Origin: Brachionus plicatilis
Lineage: Eukaryota; Rotifera; Eurotatoria; Ploima; Brachionidae
Assembly (NCBI GenBank): GCA_010279815.1
Contig: QEOQ01000303.1
Coordinates: 809,567 to 873,566, forward strand
Direction of reading: 5' to 3'
DNA: 64,000 bases
The position numbers and the translations under genes were made by a program. Below, piece by piece: positions 22,141-33,899 of this stretch (the stretch's first letter is position 1; each line of letters starts with the position of its first letter). The notes under the pieces were generated by a model that was given only the letters and a program-made list of their open reading frames with translations, was not told the DNA's origin and did no database searches.

Positions 22141-23240
22141 AAAATTTTTTTTTAAAGCTTAACAAAAGACCTTAAAGATAAAAAGAAACAGAAAGTTGAT
22201 TAGAAACTAGACGATTTTACAGCTAAATATATTCAACTAAATAAAAATTGTTGACAGCAAATTTAAAAAAATTAAATATCAATTTTATAAAAAAAGAAAA
22301 TTTTTGTGCAATATTTTAGAAAATAAAAAAAATTGATAATGAAAATCCAAATTAAAATTTTCTTAACATTGCACAAAAATATTAGAAAATATTAAAAATG
22401 TAAAAATGTAAAATTATTTATATTTTGCCAAGTTTTTTTTATTAATTAAATATTTAAAATAAATTTGATTATATTAATTTATTTTCTAGATTTTTTTTCT
22501 CTTCAAAATTTTAATATCAATTTTATTTTATCAAAATAGTTTGAACTAGAATTCAATGAAATTTTATCAAAAGAATCGCTAAACAAAACAATCACCATTA
22601 CTTTGATAATGATGAAACAACATGGAATATTCGAGATTTTGAATTCAAACGAGCAAAATAATGAAATAAGAAATCTTTCATCAACTAAGATAGATAAGCC
22701 GAGCTTTAATGCGAGGAACGAGACGTTATTATTTTTAGTTCTAAATTTCGTAATAGGGCAACCTAAAGAGGAATTTTTATTAACTTAATAAAGCAATTTT
22801 TATTAATTATAATTATAATTTTCTACATTACCGTTTTTTTTTTTCACAGAGGTTAGTGATTTCCTTAGACATGCCTAGATCAGCTTAAAGGTTTGTCAGC
22901 TCCTTCCTTGCAATTAAATGAGTTCATAATACTCATTTAGGTCCAATTATTGATTTAATTCTTCTTTTATTTTTAATGCTAATTTCAAGAAAATATCGAT
23001 ATATTATGATGAAATTGTTGATCGATTCTTTATAATTTTAATTTAATCTTTTTAATGCAATATATGGCCTTAAATAAATTAAAAAAACCTTTAATTTCCA
23101 TTATCAGTCTGGTTAAGGACCGCTAATAATAAAAAGAAAACCTGAAAAATTATCATCATAACATTAATTATAAAAAATAACTAATTTTTTTCTTTAATTA
23201 AATTTGAGATTTTAGTGAATCATTATTTTCTTAATATCAA
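22141..23240. other. AT-rich intergenic DNA with a duplicated coding-like segment
   Basis: About 22493-22640 is related to 14840-14990 and reads HHYFDNDETTWNIRDFEFKR before a stop. The rest is featureless. A small plus frame at 22603-22788 overlaps this segment in another phase and has no support. Confidence 0.35.
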
Positions 23241-23496
23241 GGGTTTTTGAAGATCGTTTCAATTCAGAAAAAACTTCAACAACTTTTTTTTCCGAAACAC
23301 ATTTTGCAAACCAACTAAAAGTATTCTGGTCAACTGTGCAATCGTTTTGCATTGTTTTTGCAGACATATACATGTATTTTCGAATTAAGCAAAGCTGCTT
23401 AAACGTTAGGCATTTTACAGAACTAAATAATTCCTTTTTTTAAAAAAGTTATTCAAATTTTTCTGAAACGATCGAATTGAAAAAAACTTAATCCCC
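23241..23496. mobile_element. Degraded MITE, family G
   Basis: It shares TCGTTTCAATTCAG, the TTGCA core, GCAAAGCTGCTTAAACGTTA and GAAACGATCGAATTGAAA with the element at 3737-4113, but both termini are mutated and no target duplication is visible. Confidence 0.65.
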
Positions 23497-25302
23497 ATTA
23501 TTAAATTTTTATCGAAAAAAAAATTCTTAATGAAAACCAGAGTCAAAAATTTACCATTAAGATATATGAATTAATTCATCAATTTTAATATAACAAAATT
23601 AATTAAAATTCAAATAAAAAAGCAAATAATCAAATATTTAATTGCTTTTTGGTTATAAGGAATGAAATTGTTATATATTTTTCTTAAAATACAAAATTTC
23701 ATTAAATTTTTACCAAAAAATAATAATGATTTAATTAAAAAAAAAAAATTTGATAAAAAAATTTTGAACCCTAAAAAATTAATAAAATCAAGAAATTCAT
23801 ATAATTAAAATTAGTTTTCATTTAGAAAAAAATTTAATTTTGTGAAATCCAATACATTACTACATACATTACTACATAAAACAGAAAAAATGATAAAGAA
23901 TCAAATAACTTTATTTCTATTAGTTCAAAATTAATTCTGCAGCGAATCCAAAATGATGAAAAATACATAGTTGTATCAAATGTCAAAGTTTGCTTACTAA
24001 GAAAATTTAGGAGAAATTAATTTAAAATATATTCTAGCGAGGTGCAATTTGCAGAGATTTTGCACATAATTTTCATTATAGACTTTGACAGTAAATACAA
24101 CATAGGGAAATGGTTTTAAACCTTAAGAAAAAAAATCAACAAGATTTTTAGCGCTAAATTCTGTTAACTTTAGTTCATATCGAGATTTTTGCATGTATTG
24201 TTGGCATTTTTGAATAAAATGAAAAATATTTTGATTGGATCAATAGAAATCATTATTTTAACAAAAATGACCATTAGAAATGTAAGAATAAAAAAAAAAG
24301 TTAATTGATCCTAGCAACAAACCTAGAGCCGAGTGCCGAATTGAGTTGCCGACGACTCTATCCTTTGCTCGTCTAATTAATTGTCTAAAAATTTTAAGAT
24401 TTTCCCTTTTGAAGTGTTCATTTTGAAAGACTCTAAATCGATTGTTTTAATAAATTAAAAAACCAAAAATGCACAAATATCTCGATATGTATTTTGTACC
24501 AAATTTCATAAAAAAATGAAAGTTTCAAGAATTTATCATACAAGTTAATTTTTTTTTTGATCATTGCATATTGTTTTATTCATGAAAATCTAATATTTTT
24601 TAATTTTTGCAGAGCTTTTTAACATAATAATATTATTACTAGTTTCATTATTAATAATAATAATAAACTACGGCAAGCAAGAATTACGATATATTAAAAT
24701 TATTAATAATATCATAAATCAAAACGTAAATTAAATTTTAAATATAAACTAGAAACGAAATTATTTTAAGGAACAAATATTTTGATTATTTAACAGTAAA
24801 AAATATTAAAAAAATTTTAATTAAAAATTGATTTTTAGAATTCTTTTGAGTCAGGGTTTTTCTTGTTACATAATTAGATAAACAATGCAATTTTCATTAT
24901 TCTTACTTAAACTTTTGAAAATAATAAAATACACATATTAAAGATTGATAAAGAAAAATAAGTGTCAAGAACTTTTTTAATCTAAAAGTGATTTGCTTCA
25001 GTTTAAAACAAGTTTTTGTTTAGTTTTTGTTTTGTGAATCAAATTTTTTACTTTTGTAACAAAATCTTGAAGAAAAATCAAATAATTGACTTTAATCATT
25101 TAAGAAAAAAAATTCTTAAAACAACATGCTTTAATTTTTTGTGTTGTTGAATTACAAAGTGTATCCAATGTTGAAATTAATAAATTGAGTTTTTTTTTTA
25201 AATGCATCAAACAAACGTCAATTATCACTTAAGTCAAAATTAAAAAAAAAAACTAAGTTTTTCGGGCCAATCGGTCAGGTGAACTATGGTTCATCTATTA
25301 CT
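23497..25302. other. AT-rich gene-poor DNA
   Basis: No gene seen. A weak inverted pair around 24175 and 24495 (ATATCGAG...TTTGCAT) encloses a GC-richer core at about 24320-24380 and may be an old MITE. At about 24640-24690 an (AAT)n run followed by AAACTACGGCAAGCAAG resembles the tail of the LINE fragment at 38517. Confidence 0.35.
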
Positions 25303-25866
25303 GGAACAATTCTTGTTCTCAGATTTTATGAACTATTAGTACACCTAATCTAAAAATTGTTCATCTTATTTGATATTTTTTCATCTATTTAGAAAAAAGC
25401 TAAATGTGATATCAAAAAATAAGATAGATAAAAAAATCATTGCATAAAGTCCAACACTTGAAGGGTGAAAAATTAATTTTAATTTTCTTTATTTTTATTA
25501 TTTATTTCTAAAGTGAAGATTTAAGTAGAGAGCGCATTTGGGTATTTGGGATTGTTGAAAGGGTAAAACCAGGTCCACTATCAGAGCAATTGCTTTTTCT
25601 AAAGCTCTTAAAATTGAAAAAAAAAACAAAAAAATAAAAAATTATTAACTTCAATTGTTTATCCTTATTTCAGTTTCGAGAATTAGGTATTCTATTAAAT
25701 ATCTTTATTCAATTTGTCCACATAATCTAAAAATTGTTCACCTAATCTTAAAGTTTTTCACCTAATTTGCAATTAGTTCATTTAATTCTATTTTGGTCCA
25801 TCTTTACGTGAACAAAAAAATTAGATGAACTTATAGTTCACAAAACCCGAGAACGAGAATTGTTTG
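25303..25866. mobile_element. TIR element with TTCACCTAAT sub-repeats
   Basis: The left end GAACAATTCTTGTTCTCAG and right end CGAGAACGAGAATTGTTT are imperfect inverted repeats that continue inward through TGAACTAT and AGATGAAC words. Multiple TTCACCTAAT/TTCATCTAAT units repeat inside both arms. It is non-coding. Target duplications could not be identified, so the boundaries are approximate. Confidence 0.55.
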
Positions 25867-26643
25867 CATAAGAGTTTTTCAGCGATTGAATGTTAATTTA
25901 AATCTAAATGAATTTTTTATCTTTTTTTTCCTTTTATTTATTTTAATTTTATTTTATCTTATTTAACTTTGTTTTTAATTTTTTTGTTTCATATGTTTTT
26001 ATTCTGAAGGTTAGTACAGGTACAGATAAACAAATAAATAAATTATTTAAAAGTTAAATAAAGAATTTTCAATATTTTTTCTAAATAAAAATTAAACCAT
26101 ATTTATATCTATTTATAATTTTTTTAGCTAGAGAATTAAAAGAAAAGAATATTTATTTGAAAGTGTCAAATTTAAGAATTAATCCAAATAAGAATTAAGT
26201 ATAAATACAATATATAATTTGCAATAAGTATAGAGACTTTACAAAATAATTTATCAAAATTAAAACTTAAATTAATTCTGTAAAATATTATTAACTGCCG
26301 AAAATTGACTTTTATAAATCAGCTTACCTCGTCATTAAATTATTACCTATTATTTTTATTCAGATATTTTCTATCCAAATGGAAATTTAATGAAGCTTTT
26401 AATAAGCTTTCTTTTAATAAAATGTTATCAATTTCTGGCAATTTATTAAGAATCAGCTTCAACCGAAGTCTGATGATAACGGGCCTACTTAGCATATAAC
26501 TAGAAAATAACAACTGTGATAATAAAGATTAAAATTTATGCAATTTACGCCATAAGATGTATATAGTCATTTGGGAAAGCGTTCCTAATAAAATTATAAA
26601 CTTAAATTTATTCGATTAAAACTTTTTTGAACAAATTTAATTT
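25867..26643. other. AT-rich stretch with an exon-like patch
   Basis: A TTATTCAG acceptor-like site at about 26364 precedes a readable patch up to about 26490 that is open in two frames. Neither frame resembles a known family. It could be an upstream exon of the small gene at 26644, but no phase-compatible donor was found. Confidence 0.25.
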
Positions 26644-27504
26644 ATGATGAATGTTACATTTACGGCCTATCTTCTAGAGCCAAATATCGATGTTAGACAA
26701 AAAAAGTCTAACTTTGTGCCAGAGAGCTTAACAGAATACTCAAGACTTTTGGACAAACAAACTTCAAAGCTGAATTATTTAGATTCAGAGTGTATGACAA
26801 ATTGGGATAGATGCAATCGTTACTATCTAAGTTCTCGTAAGTTTTATGATTAGAAAATAATTTCAATCAGATTCAAAGATATTTATTTTTTTTAATAGTT
26901 TCCTGAAATTCTGTACTAAAAAAAAAACAAAATGATAAAAAATCAAATAGCTTTTTTTTAGAGGGAAAAATTTAGTTCCACAAATTCAACATAGTGCACC
27001 TTTAACCTCCAAAAACTCTGCAAATTTTTTGTAAATTTTTAAGTGAATTTTAGAGAGTGAGTTCACGTGAATTGCAGACTTTTGAAATTGATGCAACAAT
27101 ATTAGCTGTGCTTTCTAAATTTACTGAGCTAATATTTTAACTCAAGAACAAAAGTTGTTTTATTTTAATCATTTTTTTATGTTTGTTTATATTGAATTTC
27201 ACAAAACAAAAATTTAATTAATTTAAAACAAATTTAAATGATTGAGAGCTTGAATTTTTCAAACAAAAATTAAATTTGATTATTTAGAAAATAGAGAGGC
27301 AAGATTAAATAGTAAATTGAAGGAAACAAAAAGTGCCTTGAGATCGCAATCAAATGCAAGTATCGATAAAAAAATAAAATTGACTAACAAATTTGATAAA
27401 GTAATTTTTAAAATAAATTTGGTTTAGTGCGAAAATTTATATTTTGTTTTTTGAAGTTTCAAACAACACAGAAGTCATGGAAAAATTTAAATAAATTTTA
27501 TTGA
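26644..27504 (+). CDS. Unrecognised 117-residue protein, three exons
   Basis: Exons 26644-26836, 27288-27400 and 27457-27504 join in phase to 118 codons including the stop, with GTAAGT and GTAATT donors and AG acceptors. The first exon has a composition clearly unlike the surrounding AT-rich DNA. The product starts MMNVTFTAYLLEPNIDVRQ and continues with a charged, probably helical middle (REARLNSKLKETKSALRSQ). No signal peptide, membrane helix or known domain was seen. Additional upstream exons are possible. The first intron is 451 bp and featureless. Confidence 0.5.
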
Positions 27505-28224
27505 TTAAATATAATAACTTTCATTTAAACTATTCATTATTATCAAAAAAAATTTAGATGTTATAATAAATAAACATAAAAGAGATATTCATTTAATTTT
27601 TTTTTTCACAGTAAAACAAGCTTACATTAATAGGCTAAGACATTTTTAGTTTTTTAACTAGAATATTTAGGAGTCTTTCAAAATAAAAGAGTTAATTTAT
27701 GAATCATATTTTTGTTATTTTAAACTCAGACTTTTTGATTTAATTGATCTAATTTTCTAAAAGCTTCAAAAAAGAAATTCAATGTTCTATTTTGTTTACA
27801 GAGTATTTTTGTTTGAATTCCATAGTAACTCGACACAAAAAATAACTGTACTAAAGCGACATAAAGTTTGAAATAAGGTCATGAGTTATATTCGAAGATT
27901 TTAGCCATTTTAAAAATTAAAAAAAAAAATAAAATTCAATATTATATTTGTTTTAAATAATATCATAGTTTGAACTGATAAGATAATTTCATTCTTAGTC
28001 AATACAATTTGGATATAATAAAATTATTTTGTTTTATTTGGATTTGGAAAAATTTTATTTATTTCTTTTTTTTTTTAACGATAACAGTCCTTTTAAATTT
28101 TTAACTTTTATCTAAATTGATTTAAGTTTACCTTTCCGTTTTATGCATAATATTATATTTTGATTTCTAGAATTATGGATCAAAAGGTTTATAAATTTTA
28201 TTAACCAAGTAAATTTAATACAGT
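27505..28224. other. AT-rich intergenic stretch
   Basis: No feature recognised between the small gene and the receptor gene. It presumably includes the receptor promoter. Confidence 0.4.
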
Positions 28225-31200
28225 ATGAATAGCTCGACTGGAAAATTAGCTGTATGGCAAATTTTTCTCCAAATTTTGGTTTGTACAAATCTATCTGAAC
28301 AACATATTATTAAACTTTTCGGCAGGTATCATTTTGTTCAATTAAGTTCAAAGCAGTATGAAAAAAATGTAAATTTCATTTAAAATCTTATGATGATTGC
28401 TTTTTAATATTTAAAATAAATTCTAGTCTAGAGTTTCCAATAGCTTCAAAGAACTTGACCATTTGATAAATAGTCATGGTATTTAATTTTTTTTTTTAAT
28501 TAACAATAGAAAGCCTGATAAGTCTTTATTAGTTTTAGTGGAAATTTTTAATGTCGAAATATTTAGTATTTTTAAGAATTAAAAGTTACTGTAAAATTCT
28601 CTATTCTTTATTAAAGATTTGTTTCAACATTATATTTTAAAATTTCAAAATAAATTCTAAATCAAAAAAATCCTTTAATAATTTGAATGAATTTTAATTG
28701 ATCAATAAAGACATTCAGGGCTTCTAAATTTTATTTTAATATTTATTTTTAATATTTTAAGAATCTTGTTCTACGCCAATTAAACGCTCTAACGAAAATT
28801 TTGAGCAAAAAAAAACTTATAAATCTGAATTTAACTTATCTTCGAGTCCAGTGATTTATCAAAATGAAAATAGTAGGCTATCATTTCTGCTATCTTTGAA
28901 CTTCGATTCGATAATCGATCTTGGTAAGTATTTTAATATTTTAAAATTTGACTTAATTTTTTTTAAATTTATGTAGAAACAAATGATGAATTTGAAGGCT
29001 ATCAACTAAAATTCGTTGATTATCAGGGTTTATCTAGCTGCGTTAAAATATTGCCTGATAAAAGTGTCCTTAATAAACTTGTAAGCTAGGAATTTTTAGA
29101 TTTTATTATTTTTAATTACGTTTTAATTTTAGAGAACAATTGAACTTGTCATTAAAGATCCTAGTTTCATTACGCAGAAAAATCCAAATTTCACATTCTT
29201 TTTTGCCAATGTATCGATAACAGTATTGATGAAATGTAAAAATACAAATAAATATTGTTCAATAGAGAATGTAAATAGTGGTATAGTGTCTGTTGGCATA
29301 AAGAGCAAAAATAACACAATTGACACATCAAAACCATTTTATAATGGTTAATTCTAATTTTTTTTATTAATATTTAAAAATTAAAAATTATAGATTTATG
29401 CAGCGGAGATTTCAATCAGTATACATGTATCCTTAGGTATCAATCTACAAATAAAGATTATATAATAATAATGCAGCCAGGTACAAATCAATTTGAATAT
29501 ATCCTAGGAAACATAGATCGCTTAAGACTAAGGAATAATGACTCGTTTATCATTAGAAATGATGAAGTATGGCCAAATAATATTGTTTACAAACTTTACC
29601 AAACAAAAAGTCAAATTTTTTATCTGGTAAGATTTGTTTAATTTTAATTACTTTTGTTTAATTAAATTTTGATATAAACTCATTGATAACGATTTGAACC
29701 TTACCTTCAAATAGTTGTTGTTGGTGACTTTTTGTGATTTCATAAATTTAGTAGATCGTAAAAGATTGTTTTTAAATAAAATTTTCGACTTAAGATTTAA
29801 GAAATGAGAATTGGACTGATAAGTGAAAATAACTACTGATCAATAATTAACTTCTGAATCCTCTTTTATTCTACAAATGAAATTTTCAATTATTAAAAAA
29901 AAATTGCAATAAAACTTTTCAAACTCAAAATTTTTAATTTATAAAAATTTGCTACTAGGGCGAATTTCGTAACCCAACAATCAAGAATGAGTGTTCACAA
30001 AATAAAGAGAAAAATTTCTGTCCATGTGAAAATGAATGTAAGCAATGCAGCAGTAAAACCGGTTCAGGAAAAATAATTCGAGCAGTTGTTCTTGAGGAAG
30101 AACATGAAAGTAAGCATTGTACAGATGAATTTTACAGCGCATACAATTTTAGAAGTATTCCCATAGGTAAGGACTAGAATAAAAAAGTCATCATATCTTA
30201 ATTGTTAATATAAAAGGAATTTCATTCATGAATCAAAGTTTAAACAAAGCTAAAATTAAATTCAACAAAAAAGAAATTATAAAAAAACACATTAATTCGT
30301 ATGAATTTAACATCGATTTTTTGCCAAGACTTTGTATCGAAACCGTTTTTGACAGCCAAATTTTTTTTATCTATCTTCATTTGGATAACATTTTTTCTAC
30401 TTCAATGACTGATCTATTTAAATTTAAAAAATTTCAATTCACTTTTTATGCAATTAAATCAAATTTAAAACTGAGATCCCATTCAATTGATAACGATGCT
30501 TTGGTCGATGCTAGCCTGACTCCATTTTTGTACAAAACCATAAATTTCAATGAAAAATTTGTGAGAATTCCCATTGATTTAAAGACAACTTTTCTAATTG
30601 AAGTAATTATTTTTAATTTTTCAAATAAAAATAATTTTTTTTTAAAGTTTAAAGCAGAACCCAATAGTTCAGTATGTCCTAAACAAAATATGTGCATCGA
30701 TGAGAGTACAGTGAATAATCAGATTCAGTGTGTAGACAATGATTTTTGTCCAAAATGGTTGTATTTCGTGAGAATAAAAAATAAAATAAATGGAACAAAA
30801 TGTGAAACAAGCAGCAAAAGTGTATTTTTTAACTCGTTGGGAGAAATGCTCTTTTCACAAGATAAGAAAAATTTTGACAAAGACTGGTTAATTTTTTTTG
30901 GAGCTAAGGTTTCGTTTAATTTTAACGTTAGTAAATTGAAATTGCCGATAAATTTTTTTGAGCTAAATTTATCAAACATTGACCAAAAAGAAAGCTTTAA
31001 TGAAAATTGGATAATCTTCGGTTTTTTAATTCCTATTATTTTTTTATTATTTTTTGTTTTCATCTACTACCAAAGTATTTTGATAAGTCGTATGTTTTTT
31101 TTTAAATTTTTTTTTGAAAATTTTAAACTTCTTTATTTAAGTTTTTCAAATTGAATCTACAAATATAGTATTTTATCTGTCAATTAATATAAGTTCGGAA

Positions 31201-31889
31201 AATCAAGATTTGCTAAACGATGTTATTCAAAAACTTATATGTGTCATGAAGGTAGCTTAAATTGTAATCATATTTTTTTTGGAATTTAGTTTAAATTTAA
31301 TTTAAAGAAATGGTTTTGTCGGTTTCAATTTAGTATTGCAAAATATGATTGTACGGATCGACAAGAGCTTATCAAAAATGCTGATTTGATTGTTTATGTT
31401 TGTGCAACTGAACAAGAAATCAACGATATCGAGAAAAAATTGCTGAAAATTGGACAAAATTCTTATCATGATGAATTTAACAAAATTCATTTTCTCGATC
31501 CAAATAGTTCCAAATGCATTGACATAGCCCTATTTTCTGATATTTCAGAAATTTCGAAAAAAAATAAAAACAAAAAAAAGAAAGCAAAGCAAAAATTTAA
31601 GGCTTCTAGCATTCCATTAATTGAAATCAACTCTTTCAAACATACTAAAAAAATTTTTAGACTACCTCAAGAAAGCAAAGATTTTTTAATCGAGATACAG
31701 TCGAAATTGGAAAATAAAAAAATGTGCAATTTTGAAAAAAAATGTTCAGAAAGTATAATAAAGCAAACACAAAAGTGCATATTCAGTTTAATATTAAAAA
31801 TTGTAAATAGTAAATACAGAAAAATATTAACAAAAATTGATTATCAAATTAAGTTTGAAGAAGTTAACTATGACTGTTTTAACCAATAA
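28225..31889 (+). CDS. Single-pass transmembrane receptor with possible SEFIR-like domain, ten exons
   Basis: Ten exons join in frame to 899 residues: 28225-28368, 28427-28478, 28762-28923, 28977-29080, 29133-29346, 29394-29626, 29959-30166, 30217-31089, 31142-31251 and 31290-31889. The product has a signal peptide ending near VCTNLS, a roughly 610-residue ectodomain with scattered Cys pairs and many Asn-x-Ser/Thr sites, and one membrane helix at about 637-659 (IIFGFLIPIIFLLFFVFIYY). The cytoplasmic part contains IVFYLSINISSENQDLL, a Trp-containing stretch and ADLIVYVCATEQEIN. This strand-helix order resembles the SEFIR fold of IL-17 receptor-like proteins, but the match is weak and made by eye. 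The last part is Lys-rich and basic. Exon 9 could start at 31169 instead. If correct, it is a cell-surface cytokine-type receptor. Confidence 0.65.
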
Positions 31890-32082
31890 AATTTTCTTGA
31901 TTTTACCAAAGAATTTAATTAGAATATAAATTTTATTTAATTTTAAATTTTAAATTAAATAAGTAAGAGTAAAAAAATTGTATCTATTTTTAGATTTAAA
32001 ATAAAATACAGCAGTATTTAGATTTAATTCTATGGTAATTTATTTAACTGAATTTTTATTTTTTTTTAAATAAAAGTTTTGA

Positions 32083-32088
32083 AATAAA
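32083..32088 (+). terminator. Poly(A) signal of the receptor gene
   Basis: AATAAA about 195 bp after the stop codon, with another AATAAA-like hexamer just upstream near 32068. Confidence 0.4.
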
Positions 32089-32885
32089 GTTTTTGTTTTA
32101 TTTAGATTATCTTTATTTACAGACGATTTTATCTAATAAGATTTTTATTTAGAAAAAATTATTATAAATGCATAAAATTGCACTCTTTAAGCCTTGAAAT
32201 TAAACATAAAAAAAATTCAATTTGGTAGAAAAATTAATATCTTCAATAATATTAAAATTGACATTTTAAAATAAATGTGAAAAAAATAATAAGCTATACT
32301 AAAAATCCGATTACATCCTCTAATGAATTTAGAATCCTCATGGTTTAATTATTAAACAAATTTTGCCTTTGTATTTTTCGCCACATTTAAAATTTTTTAA
32401 AAAGTAAATGACCGAGATCATTTTAAAAATAAACTTTATAATAAAATCTCAACTATAAGCATTTCGTTAGTGAAGGTGAATTGAAATTCACTAATTATTT
32501 TGTGAGTCTTTTGACAAGTTTTGGACACACAAAGTGTGTTAACTCAGCTTAAATTTTCACGAAAAGTAATTTTTGGTCGCTTTTATTTTTACTTGAATCA
32601 GCCGAAATTCAAGTAGAACCAAGATCGGATCAACCTTATTAAAATAAACTTCTTTTATGAATCAAATAATATTTTCATTCAGATCTAAGATTTCTTTTTA
32701 AGTTTAATGAAATTAAATCATAAAATGAAAAATTACATCATCTTGAAATTTTCTTATATATAAATTTTTAAGTTCAAGGTTTAACTAAATCCAACTTTCT
32801 AAAAAATATTTTTCGAAATAATATAGGAACTGGGCAGAAAAATTAAGAAAGCTGAATTGAATAAAAATGAAAAAATGAAGAAAAA

Positions 32886-32887
<2 letters not shown>
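32089..32887. other. AT-rich intergenic stretch
   Basis: No feature recognised. Confidence 0.4.

Positions 32888-32972
<85 letters not shown>
32888..32972. repeat. (ATT)n microsatellite
   Basis: About 28 uninterrupted ATT units, the longest pure microsatellite in the window. Confidence 0.98.
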
Positions 32973-32973
<1 letters not shown>

Positions 32974-33137
32974 AATTAAATTTAAACTTTTTAAAGACTT
33001 TTTGGAAAAAAAATCTTAGACAAAATTTTAGAAATTTTTTTCGTTTATTCTTAGGTTGCTTATATAATAAAAAAAAATAAATTGCAAATCATTTTAATTG
33101 TTTTTTGAATTTATCAATTATTGTAAAAAATATATTG

Positions 33138-33445
33138 TACCGTATTCCCTCATTCGATATTGCAGCCTCAGAAACCGAAATACAACTTTGACGCAGGCAA
33201 TAAACACCATCTCGCCAATGTTAAAACATTCTTAACTTAAAAAATTAAATTAAAATATAAATTTGGAACAATTTGTACCAATTTATTAATGTAAGAGCTA
33301 CATCAATTATAATTTAAATAGAATTTAATGTAAATACATTTAAAAAAAGAAAAAAATATAACAAGAATATTTGAAAAATTTGAATTATCAAAACCTCTAT
33401 TATAAAAGATAAATACCGCATCCCCTTGTTCGATATTGCAACCTC
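33138..33445. repeat. Dispersed repeat, inverse of 16636-16738, plus a partial direct copy
   Basis: 33138-33238 starts TACCGTATTCCCTCATTCGA and is the reverse complement of the 16.6-kb copy over about 100 bp. A second, shorter direct copy starts at about 33413 (TACCGCATCCCCTTGTTCGA). Both may be arms of a TA-inserting MITE. Confidence 0.65.
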
Positions 33446-33899
33446 TTTACATTAATTACAAATAAATATTTAGTAGAAAAAAATCTTTCTTCAAATAAGT
33501 AATTTTTATTAAATAACTCGAAATTGTTGAATTTTTTTCAAAAATAGTCTTGGTTCTGGGTTTTTATTTTTATTTTCGAAATCAAAAGTTAGATTTCCAA
33601 CATATAATGGACATATAAGTCACAAAATTTGCATATTTTCTAAATAAACGATACTTAATTTTTTTGAAGATTTTTATTAAATTCAAATTTTTATTGTCTT
33701 TAAATTCTGGAAATTTTAAAAATTAACTGTACGGACAAAATTTATTGCTATACATATAACGCTTTAACTTTAATATCTTATGAGTTTATTTATTTATTTT
33801 TGTTTATAAATTATGAATACAAAAATGTTAAATTTTATTATTAAATATTGATCCGCAAATATTTTGGACACAAGTTTATCTCCCAAATTTTTTTGAATA
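33446..33899. other. AT-rich upstream region of the C39-like gene
   Basis: No feature recognised; it contains the 5' flank of the gene beginning at 33900. Confidence 0.35.

Noticed and set aside
29129..29326. 65-codon minus-strand frame
   Set aside because: It is antisense to exon 5 of the receptor gene, which has matching splice sites and phase.
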